From Burkholderiales bacterium (GTDB taxonomy: Bacteria; Pseudomonadota; Gammaproteobacteria; Burkholderiales; Burkholderiaceae_C), in contig JAFKGD010000014.1 in the NCBI GenBank assembly GCA_017307855.1, positions 117,761-181,760 on the forward strand: a DNA stretch of 64,000 nucleotides. Direction: 5' to 3'. Below the pieces are notes generated by a model. It was not told where the DNA came from and searched no databases. It worked only from the letters and a program-made list of their open reading frames with translations. The position numbers and the translations under genes are program-made. Below, one piece after another: positions 51,310 through 58,961 of this stretch (positions are counted from its first letter, which is position 1; each line of letters begins with the position of its first letter).

Positions 51310-52788
51310 ATGGGCATCGAAGTCACCACCCGTCCCGCCGAAAGCCGCGCGCCGGCAGCGTCTGGCGCCAGCGCCCAGGGCGGCGAGGCCGCCGCCGGAT
51401 TCGGCGCCCTGCTGGGTTCCATGGATCTGCCCTCGGAAGAGGCGGGTGGCGGCGATGCCTCGACCGCCGCGCTCCCGCCGCAGAACACGCGGCCGGATGC
51501 GCGCGTGCCCGCCCGGGCCGACAAGTCCGACAAAGGCGATCGCGCCGATAAGGGCCGCCGTCCCGGCGCTGGCGCCGACGAGCCCGGCGACGACGCCACG
51601 GCCGATGCCACTGGCACGGATGCAACCGATGCCGACGCGCCCGTGGCCGCGACACCGGCGGCGGCTGCACCGGCCACGCCCTGGCTGGCGCATGTGCTGA
51701 ATGCGCCGCAGGTCGCCGCCGATGCGCAGGGCGCCGCGGCGGCGCTCGCGGCAGCGCTGGCGGCCACTGGCACGGGCAAGACCGCCGATGCCACGGACAC
51801 TGCCGCGCTGGCCACCGACGGCGGAATGCCGGTCGTCGGCGCCCTGGGCGATGCCGCCACCGTGCCGGCCGCTGCCACGCTCACCGCGACCGCCGCACGG
51901 GGCGCGCGCGCCGACGGCGAGGCCGTCGTCGGGACCGAGGCCGAGCGCGGACGGGCCGCGCGGGCCCGCGCGCTGGGCGCTGCCGTGAGCGCAGCCCCGG
52001 CCGCAGGCGGAACCACGGCCGCCGCAGCCAGCGCCGCCACCTCGGGCACATCGGCCTTGCAGGCGCTGCAGCACAACGCCGCGCAGGCAGCCCAGAGCGC
52101 CGGACGCGACGGCCAGCAGGCGCAGGCCGGCCAGACAACGCTGCGCGGCGAGGAACTGGATCCTTCGCTCGGCGCGGCGCTGCAGGCGCTGACCTCCGAA
52201 GGTGGCGTCGGCCGTCGCCTGGCGCGCGCCGAAGGCCGCGGCGAGGAAGTCCGCACGCCCGGCGGCAGCGCCTGGCAGGCCGAAGGCGTGGGCAGCCGCC
52301 ACACGCTGACGGCCGATGCGCCTTTGCCCGTGGCCACGGCCGGTATCGACACGGCCGCCACCGGCATGGACGACCGGATGGATGCGCAGATGAGCTACTG
52401 GCTGTCGCAGAAGACGCACAACGCCGAACTGACACTGGACACGCAGGACGGTCGCAGCGTGGAAGTGAGCATCGCCCTCAATGGCCGCGAGGCCCAGGTG
52501 GCGTTCCGGGCCGAGCAGGCCGGCACGCGCGAACTGCTGGGCAGCGCCCTGCCGCAGTTGCGCGAGGCGCTGGACGGCCAGGGCCTGGTGCTGGCCGGTG
52601 TCACCGTGGACAGCTTCGGCACCCGCGGGCAGCAGGGCGATGGCGCGCAGGGCGAGGCCGGCGGGCGCCAGGGCCGGGGCGGCGCAGCTTCGCGTGCGGT
52701 GGCGCTGGATGGTGTGACGGGCGCCGCCGCGCCGGGTGCCGGCCCGCGCGCCGGCACGTCCGGCCGGGGCCTCGACCTGTACGTCTGA
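51310..52788 (+). CDS. fliK: Flagellar hook-length control protein FliK
   Basis: FliK measures hook length and triggers the FlhB switch. The 492-residue protein has a long, Ala/Thr/Asp-rich, low-complexity N-terminal ruler (about 1-350). The conserved Flg_hook domain follows at about 355-455 (HNAELTLDTQDGRSVEVSIA and LREALDGQGLVLAGVTVDSF). The tail is Gly/Arg-rich. ATG 51310 follows GGAGGAG. It closes the fliFGHIJK operon, and the fliL promoter region follows. Confidence 0.94.
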   Translation: MGIEVTTRPAESRAPAASGASAQGGEAAAGFGALLGSMDLPSEEAGGGDASTAALPPQNTRPDARVPARADKSDKGDRADKGRRPGAGADEPGDDATADATGTDATDADAPVAATPAAAAPATPWLAHVLNAPQVAADAQGAAAALAAALAATGTGKTADATDTAALATDGGMPVVGALGDAATVPAAATLTATAARGARADGEAVVGTEAERGRAARARALGAAVSAAPAAGGTTAAAASAATSGTSALQALQHNAAQAAQSAGRDGQQAQAGQTTLRGEELDPSLGAALQALTSEGGVGRRLARAEGRGEEVRTPGGSAWQAEGVGSRHTLTADAPLPVATAGIDTAATGMDDRMDAQMSYWLSQKTHNAELTLDTQDGRSVEVSIALNGREAQVAFRAEQAGTRELLGSALPQLREALDGQGLVLAGVTVDSFGTRGQQGDGAQGEAGGRQGRGGAASRAVALDGVTGAAAPGAGPRAGTSGRGLDLYV

Positions 52789-52878
52789 GCGCCTGCGCTG
52801 GCGGCGGCCGGCAGGCCGCCCTCTCCACCCTCTGCCGATCCTTGCGTTAGCGCGGTTTTTCCGCCGCTAATCAGACGC

Positions 52879-52903
52879 TAAAGTTTTGCCCGGTCCCGAA
52901 TAA
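52879..52903 (+). promoter_or_regulatory. Candidate promoter of the fliL operon
   Basis: TAAAGTTT (52879-52886) equals the FliA -35 consensus, and CCGAATAA (52896-52903) resembles its -10, but the spacer is 9 bp rather than 11. AATAAT (52899-52904) could instead be a vegetative -10. Either would start fliL-R transcription about 55 bp upstream of fliL. Confidence 0.38.
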
Positions 52904-52963
52904 TGGACTCCACGGGGCCGGAGCGCGCGCGTGGCGTGCGTCCATCACCCCGAAGGAATCACC

Positions 52964-53524
52964 GTGGCAGAAGCAAACCAGACTGAACCCAAGAAAAAAG
53001 GCGGCAAGCTGATCATCATCCTCGCGGTGGTGGCGGTGCTGCTGGCCGGTGGTGTGGGCGCCGGCGTATGGTTCTTCATGAAGAGCCAGGCGCCCGCGCA
53101 TGCCGAGGAAGCCAAGCCCGCGCCGGCCAAGCCGCCGGCCTATCTGCCGCTGGAGACCATGGTGGTCAACCTGGCCGATCCGGGCGGCGAGCGCTTCGCG
53201 CAACTGGGCATCACCATCGAGCTGACCGAGGACAAGGCAGCCGAGCGCATCCGCGCCTTCCTGCCCAGCATCCGCAGCGCCATCCTGCTGCTGGTGTCCC
53301 AGCGCACGTCCGAAGAGCTGCTGACTCGCCAGGGCAAGGAAAAGCTGGCGGCGGACATCGCCGTGGTGGTGGGTCGCCCGCTGGGCGATGCCGAGGACCT
53401 CGAGGCCTATGCCAAGGCCATGGCCCAGGCCGCCTCGGCCGCCGAGCCGCCCAAGCTGGCTGCGGCGCGCACGGGTGGTAACCCGGTGCGTGGCGTGCTG
53501 TTCTCCAGCTTCATCATCCAGTAA
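52964..53524 (+). CDS. fliL: Flagellar basal body-associated protein FliL
   Basis: FliL is an inner-membrane protein that supports stator function. The 186-residue product has a short basic cytoplasmic end, one membrane helix (LIIILAVVAVLLAGGVGAGV, about 15-34) and a periplasmic stomatin-like domain (YLPLETMVVNLADPGGERFA, LGITIELTEDKAAERIRAF). It ends with VRGVLFSSFIIQ. The start is GTG 52964, with AAGGAA 6 bp upstream; the earlier ATG has no ribosome site. Confidence 0.94.
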   Translation: MAEANQTEPKKKGGKLIIILAVVAVLLAGGVGAGVWFFMKSQAPAHAEEAKPAPAKPPAYLPLETMVVNLADPGGERFAQLGITIELTEDKAAERIRAFLPSIRSAILLLVSQRTSEELLTRQGKEKLAADIAVVVGRPLGDAEDLEAYAKAMAQAASAAEPPKLAAARTGGNPVRGVLFSSFIIQ

Positions 53525-53554
53525 CCCTCCATCGCCCCCGCGCAGGACCCCCCC

Positions 53555-54514
53555 ATGAGCGAAGCCGAAGCCGCCGCCCCCCAGGCCGCCGCCGACGCGC
53601 CGGCACCGATGCCGGCCGCGGTGGGTCCGCGGCGATATGACATCTCGAGCAAGGAGCGCGTGGTCGACGCGCGCATGCCGACGATGGACATCGTCAACGG
53701 CCGCTTCGCGCGCCACCTTCAGTCGGGCGTGTTCACGCTGCTGCGCCGCCATGCCGACGTGGCGGCCTCGCCGATCACGGTGCAGCGCCATTCGGCCTTC
53801 ATGGCGGGGCTGGCCCCGACCTCGCGCCTGGCACTGGCCAGCCTCAAGCCGCTGCGCGGCAACGCGCTGGTGGTGTGCGACGGTGCGCTGCTGCACGGCC
53901 TGGTCGAAACCATGTATGGCGGCCCCTGCCGGATGCCCGCCGAAGTGCCCGAGCGCGAACTGTCGGCCACCGAGCAGCGCGTTTTCACACGCCTGATGGG
54001 CGTGATGTGCCACGAATACCGCCGCGCCTGGAAGGGCATCCACGACTTCGGCATCGAACACCTGCGCCTGGAGCCCGTGCCGCAGTTCGCCGGCATCGCG
54101 GGCGCGGGCGAAGCCGTGGTCAGCACCACTTTCACGCTGACCGTGGGCGAGCTCACGGGCCCGCTGCACCTGTGCCTGCCCTACAGCGCGCTGGAGCCGC
54201 TGCGCGACCTGCTCTACGCCTCGCCACTGGGCGATGCGGACGCGGTGGACCGCGGCTGGATCACGCTGCTCACGCAGCAGTTGCAGTCGGCCGAGGTGTC
54301 GCTGGTGGCGCAACTCGCCACGGCCGAGCTGACCATCGAGCAGCTGCTATCCATGCAGCCGGGCGACTTCATCGAACTCGACCGCGCGCCGCGCATCGAC
54401 GCCTGCGTGGACAACGTGCCGCTGTTCCGCTGCCACTACGGCACCAACGGCGGCAAGTACGCCCTGCGCATCGACGAATGCCTCACCTCCACCGGAGAAA
54501 ACCATGGCCAATGA
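53555..54514 (+). CDS. fliM: Flagellar motor switch protein FliM, lacking the N-terminal CheY-binding motif
   Basis: FliM is the middle C-ring protein that receives phospho-CheY and links FliG to FliN. The 319-residue protein has the core YDISSKERVVDARMPTMDIV, NGRFARHLQSGVFTLLRRHA, the MYGGPCRMP segment at the usual FGG position, EQRVFTRLMGVMCHEYRRAW and a C-terminal SpoA domain (about 245-315). The canonical N-terminal motif (LSQxEIDALL type) is absent: the protein begins MSEAEAAAPQAAADAPAPMP. The 30-bp gap after fliL cannot encode it. Switching may therefore use a different contact. Confidence 0.93.
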   Translation: MSEAEAAAPQAAADAPAPMPAAVGPRRYDISSKERVVDARMPTMDIVNGRFARHLQSGVFTLLRRHADVAASPITVQRHSAFMAGLAPTSRLALASLKPLRGNALVVCDGALLHGLVETMYGGPCRMPAEVPERELSATEQRVFTRLMGVMCHEYRRAWKGIHDFGIEHLRLEPVPQFAGIAGAGEAVVSTTFTLTVGELTGPLHLCLPYSALEPLRDLLYASPLGDADAVDRGWITLLTQQLQSAEVSLVAQLATAELTIEQLLSMQPGDFIELDRAPRIDACVDNVPLFRCHYGTNGGKYALRIDECLTSTGENHGQ

Positions 54515-54851
54515 ACAGAACGCCGAGTGGGCCGAGCCCCTTGACGCCCAGCAACCTGCGGAGGGCGGCAGCGCCAACGCTCCCGTGGCCGACATCAACC
54601 GCGTGCTCGACATCCCCGTCCAGCTGTCGGTGGAACTCGGCCGCAAGAAGGTGCCGATCAAGTACCTGCTGCAACTCGCGCAGGGCTCGGTGATCGAGCT
54701 CGACGCGCTGGCCGGCGAGCCGATGGACGTGCTGGTCAACGGCTACCTGATCGCGCAGGGCGAGGTGGTGGTGGTGAACGACAAGTTCGGCATCCGCCTG
54801 ACCGACGTGGTCACCCCGTCCGAGCGCCTCAAGCGCCTGAACCGCGCCTGA
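54504..54851 (+). CDS. fliN: Flagellar motor switch protein FliN
   Basis: FliN forms the base of the C ring and docks FliH. The 115-residue protein has a variable acidic N-terminus and the SpoA domain (ILDIPVQLSVELGRKK-like start at about 36, VIELDALAGEPMDVLVNGYL, IAQGEVVVVNDKFGIRLTDV). ATG 54504 overlaps fliM by 11 bp and has a GGAGA site. Confidence 0.96.
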   Translation: MANEQNAEWAEPLDAQQPAEGGSANAPVADINRVLDIPVQLSVELGRKKVPIKYLLQLAQGSVIELDALAGEPMDVLVNGYLIAQGEVVVVNDKFGIRLTDVVTPSERLKRLNRA

Positions 54852-54912
54852 TCTTGCGGCGGCCGCGTCGCGCGACCGCCATCCCCTTCCGGCTTCTCCG
54901 AGCGCATTCCCG

Positions 54913-55290
54913 ATGGAAACCTCCGCCATGGCCCAGTCGATCTTCCTGATCGTCGTCTTCATCGGCGTGCTGGCGCTGTTCCCGCTGGCCATCCGCTGGC
55001 TGCAGCGGCGCAACGGCATGGCGGCCGGCGGCGGCCCGGCTGCGGCTGGCATGCGCGTCGTCTCCACGCTGGCCGTGGGCCCGCAGCAGCGGCTGGTCAC
55101 GGTGGAGGCCGGCCCCGAAGGCGCGCGCTGCTGGCTGGTGCTGGGCGTGACCGGCGCCTCCATCACCTGCCTGCACACCGCGCCGCTGAACGGTACGCCT
55201 GCCGCCGGCACCCCGGCTGCCGCACCCGCGGCGGCCACCGCCCCTGCGCCGTCGTTCGCGCGCCTCATCGAGGACCTGCCCCGTGGCTGA
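54913..55290 (+). CDS. fliO: Flagellar biosynthesis protein FliO
   Basis: FliO is a small membrane protein that helps assemble the FliP ring. The 125-residue product has one N-terminal membrane helix (AQSIFLIVVFIGVLALFPLA), then a cytoplasmic domain with VVSTLAVGPQQRLVTVEAG and WLVLGVTGASITCLHT, and an Ala/Pro-rich tail. A start at the ATG five codons later is possible; neither has a clear ribosome site. It overlaps fliP by 8 bp. Confidence 0.92.
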   Translation: METSAMAQSIFLIVVFIGVLALFPLAIRWLQRRNGMAAGGGPAAAGMRVVSTLAVGPQQRLVTVEAGPEGARCWLVLGVTGASITCLHTAPLNGTPAAGTPAAAPAAATAPAPSFARLIEDLPRG

Positions 55291-56062
55291 CCCCGTTTTC
55301 TCCCGCGCCGCACGCCGCGGCGCGCTCGCGGCGCTGGCGCTCGCGTTCTGCGCGTTTCCGGTGCTGGCGCAGCAGGCGCCCACGCCCAATGGGCAACTAC
55401 CCCTGATCATCGGCAGCGGCCCCGGCGGCACCAGCTATTCGGTGCCGATCCAGACCCTGCTGTTCTTCACGGCGCTGTCGTTCCTGCCGGCCATCCTGCT
55501 GATGATGACGGGCTTCACGCGCATCGTGATCGTTCTGTCGCTGCTGCGCCAGGCGCTGGGCACGCAGTCGGCACCGCCCAACCAGGTGGTCATCGGGCTG
55601 TCGCTGTTCCTCACCTTCTTCGTCATGGGCCCGACCTTCGACCGCGTGTACCGCGACGCCTACGTGCCCTACACCACCAATGCCGCCACCTTCGAGCAGG
55701 CGATGGAGCGAGCCGAGGCTCCGATGCGTGAATTCATGCTCAAGCAGACGCGGCAGGCCGACTTCGCGCTGTTCGCACGCCTTGCGCGGCTGGAGTCCGG
55801 CGTGACGGCCGAGACTGCGCCACTGCGCGTGCTGGTGCCGGCCTTCGTGACGAGCGAGCTGAAGTCGGCGTTCCAGATCGGATTCATGATCTTCATCCCG
55901 TTCCTCGTGATCGACATCGTGGTCTCCAGCGTGCTGATGTCGCTGGGCATGATGATGCTGTCCCCCGTGCTGGTGGCGTTGCCGTTCAAGCTGATGCTGT
56001 TCGTGCTGGCCGACGGCTGGAACCTGCTGATCGGCTCGCTGGCCGCCAGCTTCGCTGTCTAG
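55283..56062 (+). CDS. fliP: Flagellar export gate protein FliP
   Basis: FliP forms the core of the export channel with FliQ and FliR. The 259-residue protein has a cleavable signal peptide (GALAALALAFCAFPVLAQQA) and a first membrane segment with IQTLLFFTALSFLPAILLMM, then TGFTRIVIVLSLLRQALG. Later segments are FQIGFMIFIPFLVIDIVVSS and MGMMMLSPVLVALPFKLM-like sequence. It begins with GTG inside fliO. Confidence 0.97.
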   Translation: MADPVFSRAARRGALAALALAFCAFPVLAQQAPTPNGQLPLIIGSGPGGTSYSVPIQTLLFFTALSFLPAILLMMTGFTRIVIVLSLLRQALGTQSAPPNQVVIGLSLFLTFFVMGPTFDRVYRDAYVPYTTNAATFEQAMERAEAPMREFMLKQTRQADFALFARLARLESGVTAETAPLRVLVPAFVTSELKSAFQIGFMIFIPFLVIDIVVSSVLMSLGMMMLSPVLVALPFKLMLFVLADGWNLLIGSLAASFAV

Positions 56063-56072
56063 GAGTACGACC

Positions 56073-56342
56073 ATGAACGCCCAGATGGTGCTGACGGTGG
56101 GCCGCGACGCGCTCACCCTCCTGCTGATGGTGTCACTGCCGATTCTTCTGTCGGTGCTGGTGGTGGGGCTGGTGGTCAGCATCTTCCAGGCCATCACCCA
56201 GATCCACGAGAACACGCTGGCTTTCGTGCCCAAGCTGATCGCGGCCGTGGTGGTGTTCGCCGTGGCCGGGCCGTGGATGCTCTCCACGCTGGTGGACTAC
56301 ATCCGCCGCACGATCGAATCCATCCCTTCGATGGTGCTCTGA
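56073..56342 (+). CDS. fliQ: Flagellar export gate protein FliQ
   Basis: FliQ is a two-helix membrane component of the export channel. The 89-residue product has LTLLLMVSLPILLSVLVVGL, VVSIFQAITQIHENTLAFVP and KLIAAVVVFAVAGPWMLST, all typical, and standard length. AGGAG precedes ATG 56073. A short GACGCCC/GGGCGTC hairpin directly after the stop lies between fliQ and fliR. Confidence 0.96.
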   Translation: MNAQMVLTVGRDALTLLLMVSLPILLSVLVVGLVVSIFQAITQIHENTLAFVPKLIAAVVVFAVAGPWMLSTLVDYIRRTIESIPSMVL

Positions 56343-56376
56343 CGCCCCCGGGCGTCTTCTTGCGGACGCGGCCGCC

Positions 56377-57144
56377 GTGATCACGTTCACCGAAGCGCAG
56401 CTGATGGCCTGGGTGTCGCCCATCCTGTGGCCGTTCCTGCGCGTACTGGCGATGTTCAGCGTGGCGCCGGTGTTCTCGCAGCGCGCCATCCCGCTGCGCG
56501 CCAAGGTGGGCCTGGCGTTCCTGGTGGCGCTGTCGGCCCAGGCCACGCTGGGCAACCAGCCCGTGGTGTCGCTGAACAGCCCGCAGGCGCTCGCGACGGT
56601 CATCCAGCAGATCTCTGTGGGCGTGGCCATCGGCTTCGCGGTGCGAATCGTGTTCGCGGCGGTGGAGCTGGCGGGCGAAGTCATCGGCCTGCAGATGGGC
56701 CTGAACTTCGCAGCGTTCTTCGATCCGTCGTCCAACGCACAGGTCAGTGCCGTCTCCCGCTTCTTCGGCAACATGTCGGTGCTGATGTTCATCGTGGTCA
56801 ACGGTCACCTGCTGGTGCTGATGTCGGTGGTGCGCAGCTTCGAGACCTTCCCGCTGGATGGCAGCTTCGCCGAAACGGTGTCGCGGCTGCGCCTGTACGA
56901 ACTGGGGGCCGACCTGTTCGCCAGCGCGCTGTGGCTGGCGCTGCCCATGGTGGCGCTGCTGCTGTTCGTGAACCTGGCGCTGGGCATCGTCTCGCGCATC
57001 GCGCCGCAGATGAACATCTACGCCATCGGCTTTCCGGTCACGCTGGTGATGGGCCTGGTGGGGCTGATCGCCACGCTGCCGATGATGGAGACGCCGTTCC
57101 TCTCGCTCATGGAGCGCATGGTGGACCTGCTCGTCACGCGTTGA
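56377..57144 (+). CDS. fliR: Flagellar export gate protein FliR
   Basis: FliR is the third core component of the export channel. The 255-residue protein has about six membrane segments, with LMAWVSPILWPFLRVLAMFS, LAGEVIGLQMGLNFAAFFDP and ALPMVALLLFVNLALGIVSR, plus MNIYAIGFPVTLVMGLVGL near the C-terminus. It starts with GTG 56377, without a strong ribosome site. It ends the fliL-R operon and converges with the response regulator gene at 24 bp. Confidence 0.96.
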   Translation: MITFTEAQLMAWVSPILWPFLRVLAMFSVAPVFSQRAIPLRAKVGLAFLVALSAQATLGNQPVVSLNSPQALATVIQQISVGVAIGFAVRIVFAAVELAGEVIGLQMGLNFAAFFDPSSNAQVSAVSRFFGNMSVLMFIVVNGHLLVLMSVVRSFETFPLDGSFAETVSRLRLYELGADLFASALWLALPMVALLLFVNLALGIVSRIAPQMNIYAIGFPVTLVMGLVGLIATLPMMETPFLSLMERMVDLLVTR

Positions 57145-57168
57145 CCGCGCAGCGCGGCGCGGCGGCGC

Positions 57169-57798
57169 TCAGACCAGGTTGTTGCGGATCGCGTAAGCCG
57201 TGATCGCGGCGTTGCTCGTGAGATTGAGCTTTTCCATCACGCGCGTACGGTAGACGCTCACCGTCTTCGGGCTGAGCATCAGTTCTTCGGCGATGTCCGA
57301 CAGCTTCTTGCCCGAAGCGATCTTCACCAGCGTCTGCAGTTCGCGCTCGGACAGCGCCTGGTGCGGCGCCTCGTCGGTGGAGTGGTGCAGGCTGTCGACC
57401 AGCATCTGCGCGACTTCGGGCGTGACGAACTTGCGGCCGGCCGCCACGGTGCGCGTGGCCGCGATGAGTTCCTCGGGATTGCCGGCCTTGTTCACATAGC
57501 CCTGCGCGCCGGCCTTCAGGCAGCGGATGGCGTACTGGTCTTCGGTGAACATGGAGACGATCAGCACCTTGATCTGCGGATCGGTCTCGCGCAGCGCGGC
57601 GAGCACCTCCAGGCCGCTGCGGCCGGGCATGTTGAGATCGAGCAACAGCACCTCACAACGGGCGGTGCGCAGCACCTCGCGCAGTTCGGGGTAGCTGCCG
57701 GCCTCGCCCGTGACCTGGATGTCGCTGGCCTCGGTCAAGGTGTCGCGGATGCCACGGCGCACCAGCGCGTGGTCGTCGCACAGCACGACGTGGATCAT
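57169..57798 (-). CDS. NarL/FixJ-family response regulator
   Basis: The product is a 209-residue two-domain DNA-binding response regulator. The receiver domain (about 1-120) has Asp8-Asp9, the phosphorylation site Asp54 in LLLDLNMPGRSG and Lys104 in GYVNKAG. The LuxR-type helix-turn-helix is at about 145-205 (LSERELQTLVKIASGKKLSD, LSPKTVSVYRTRVMEKL). ATG 57798 overlaps the upstream kinase stop by 4 bp, making a two-gene operon. The target is unknown. Confidence 0.93.
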   Translation of the reverse strand: MIHVVLCDDHALVRRGIRDTLTEASDIQVTGEAGSYPELREVLRTARCEVLLLDLNMPGRSGLEVLAALRETDPQIKVLIVSMFTEDQYAIRCLKAGAQGYVNKAGNPEELIAATRTVAAGRKFVTPEVAQMLVDSLHHSTDEAPHQALSERELQTLVKIASGKKLSDIAEELMLSPKTVSVYRTRVMEKLNLTSNAAITAYAIRNNLV

Positions 57799-58916
57799 GC
57801 GGCCCCCCGGGCGCCTGCGGGCGCCAGTTGCAGTTGCACCGGTTTGAGCGGCACCGACAGGATGATGGCGGTGCCGATGCCGTGGCGGTTGGTGATGTCG
57901 AGCCAGCCGTCCACCACGCGTGCGCGCTCAGCCAGGCCCTTCAGGCCGAAAGCCTTGGGTTTGTCGAGCGCGTCCTGCGTCAGGCCGCGGCCGTCGTCGG
58001 CCACTTCGAGCGTCAGCACGCCCTCGGCGTCGGACAGTTCGATCTCGACGTTGCGGCAGTCGGCATGCTTGGAGACGTTGGTCAACGCCTCCTGCGCCGT
58101 GCGGTAGACCGTGAGCTGAACGGCATCCGGGGCGCGTATCTTCTCGTGGCTGGAGCGGAACGTGGTCGCCACGCCGGTGCGCTTCTCGAAGTTGCGGGCC
58201 AGCCAGTCGATCGCCGTGACCAGGCCCTGATCGAGGATGGGTGGACGCAGGTCGAGCACGATGCGCTGGCTGGCGTCGATGGCGTGCCGCAGCATCTCGA
58301 GCGCGGTGTTGACGTGCTCGCGCGTTCCTGCGTCCTTGGTGTGGCGCTGGATCCACGCCAGGTCGAACTTGACCGCGGCCAGCGCGCCGCCGATCTCGTC
58401 GTGCACGTCGCGCGCCAGGGCCGTGCGCTCTTCCTCGATGCGCGACTGCAGGTATTCGGACAACTCGGTCGAGCGGCGCACGGCCTCGGCCATCTCGGCC
58501 TCGGAACGTTCACGCGCCTCGCGGGCGCGGCGCGCCTCGATGGCGCGGACGATCACGTGGCCGAGCTTGCCGAGGTCGTCCTTGCGCACGTAATCGCTGA
58601 TGCCGCGACGCAGCGCCTCGACCACGTCCATGTCGCCCAGGGCGCTGGAGAGCAGGACGAAGGGCGGCACGCGTTCAAGCTTGCTGGCCTCGGTCCAGGC
58701 GTCGAGCGCGGTGAAGCCCGGAAGGTTGAAGTCGGCCAGTACCACGTCGAAATGGCCGTTGGCCAGCCGGGCCATGAAATCGGGCAGCGCGGTGGCGCGG
58801 ACCAGCCGGAAGTCGAGCCCGCTGTCGGCCAGCGCATACTGCGCGAGCTCGTGGTCGGCGTCCGAATCCTCCAGGTGCAGGATGCGGACCGGGCGGGCGG
58901 AATCGGCTGTCGGCAT
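57795..58916 (-). CDS. Hybrid sensor histidine kinase with N-terminal receiver domain
   Basis: The product is a 373-residue cytoplasmic protein with a receiver domain first (about 10-125; phospho-acceptor Asp62 in VVLADFNLPGF, Lys112 in YVRKDDLG) and a helical linker. An HPK7/NarX-type dimerisation domain follows, with His172 in ALARDVHDEIGGALA, then a HATPase domain (Asn280 in AQEALTNVSKHA, DDGRGL at about 308). It has no membrane or input domain other than the receiver, so it probably takes its signal from another kinase and phosphorylates the overlapping NarL-type regulator. Confidence 0.9.
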   Translation of the reverse strand: MPTADSARPVRILHLEDSDADHELAQYALADSGLDFRLVRATALPDFMARLANGHFDVVLADFNLPGFTALDAWTEASKLERVPPFVLLSSALGDMDVVEALRRGISDYVRKDDLGKLGHVIVRAIEARRAREARERSEAEMAEAVRRSTELSEYLQSRIEEERTALARDVHDEIGGALAAVKFDLAWIQRHTKDAGTREHVNTALEMLRHAIDASQRIVLDLRPPILDQGLVTAIDWLARNFEKRTGVATTFRSSHEKIRAPDAVQLTVYRTAQEALTNVSKHADCRNVEIELSDAEGVLTLEVADDGRGLTQDALDKPKAFGLKGLAERARVVDGWLDITNRHGIGTAIILSVPLKPVQLQLAPAGARGAA

Positions 58917-58961
58917 AAGCGCCGATGATAGGTCAGCCGCCCTGGGGGCCGCGAGCGGCTG

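Noticed and set aside
56341-56356. GACGCCC/GGGCGTC hairpin after fliQ as a terminator
   Set aside because: It is short, followed by TTCTT rather than a clean T run, and lies inside the fliL-R operon, so it is unlikely to end transcription.
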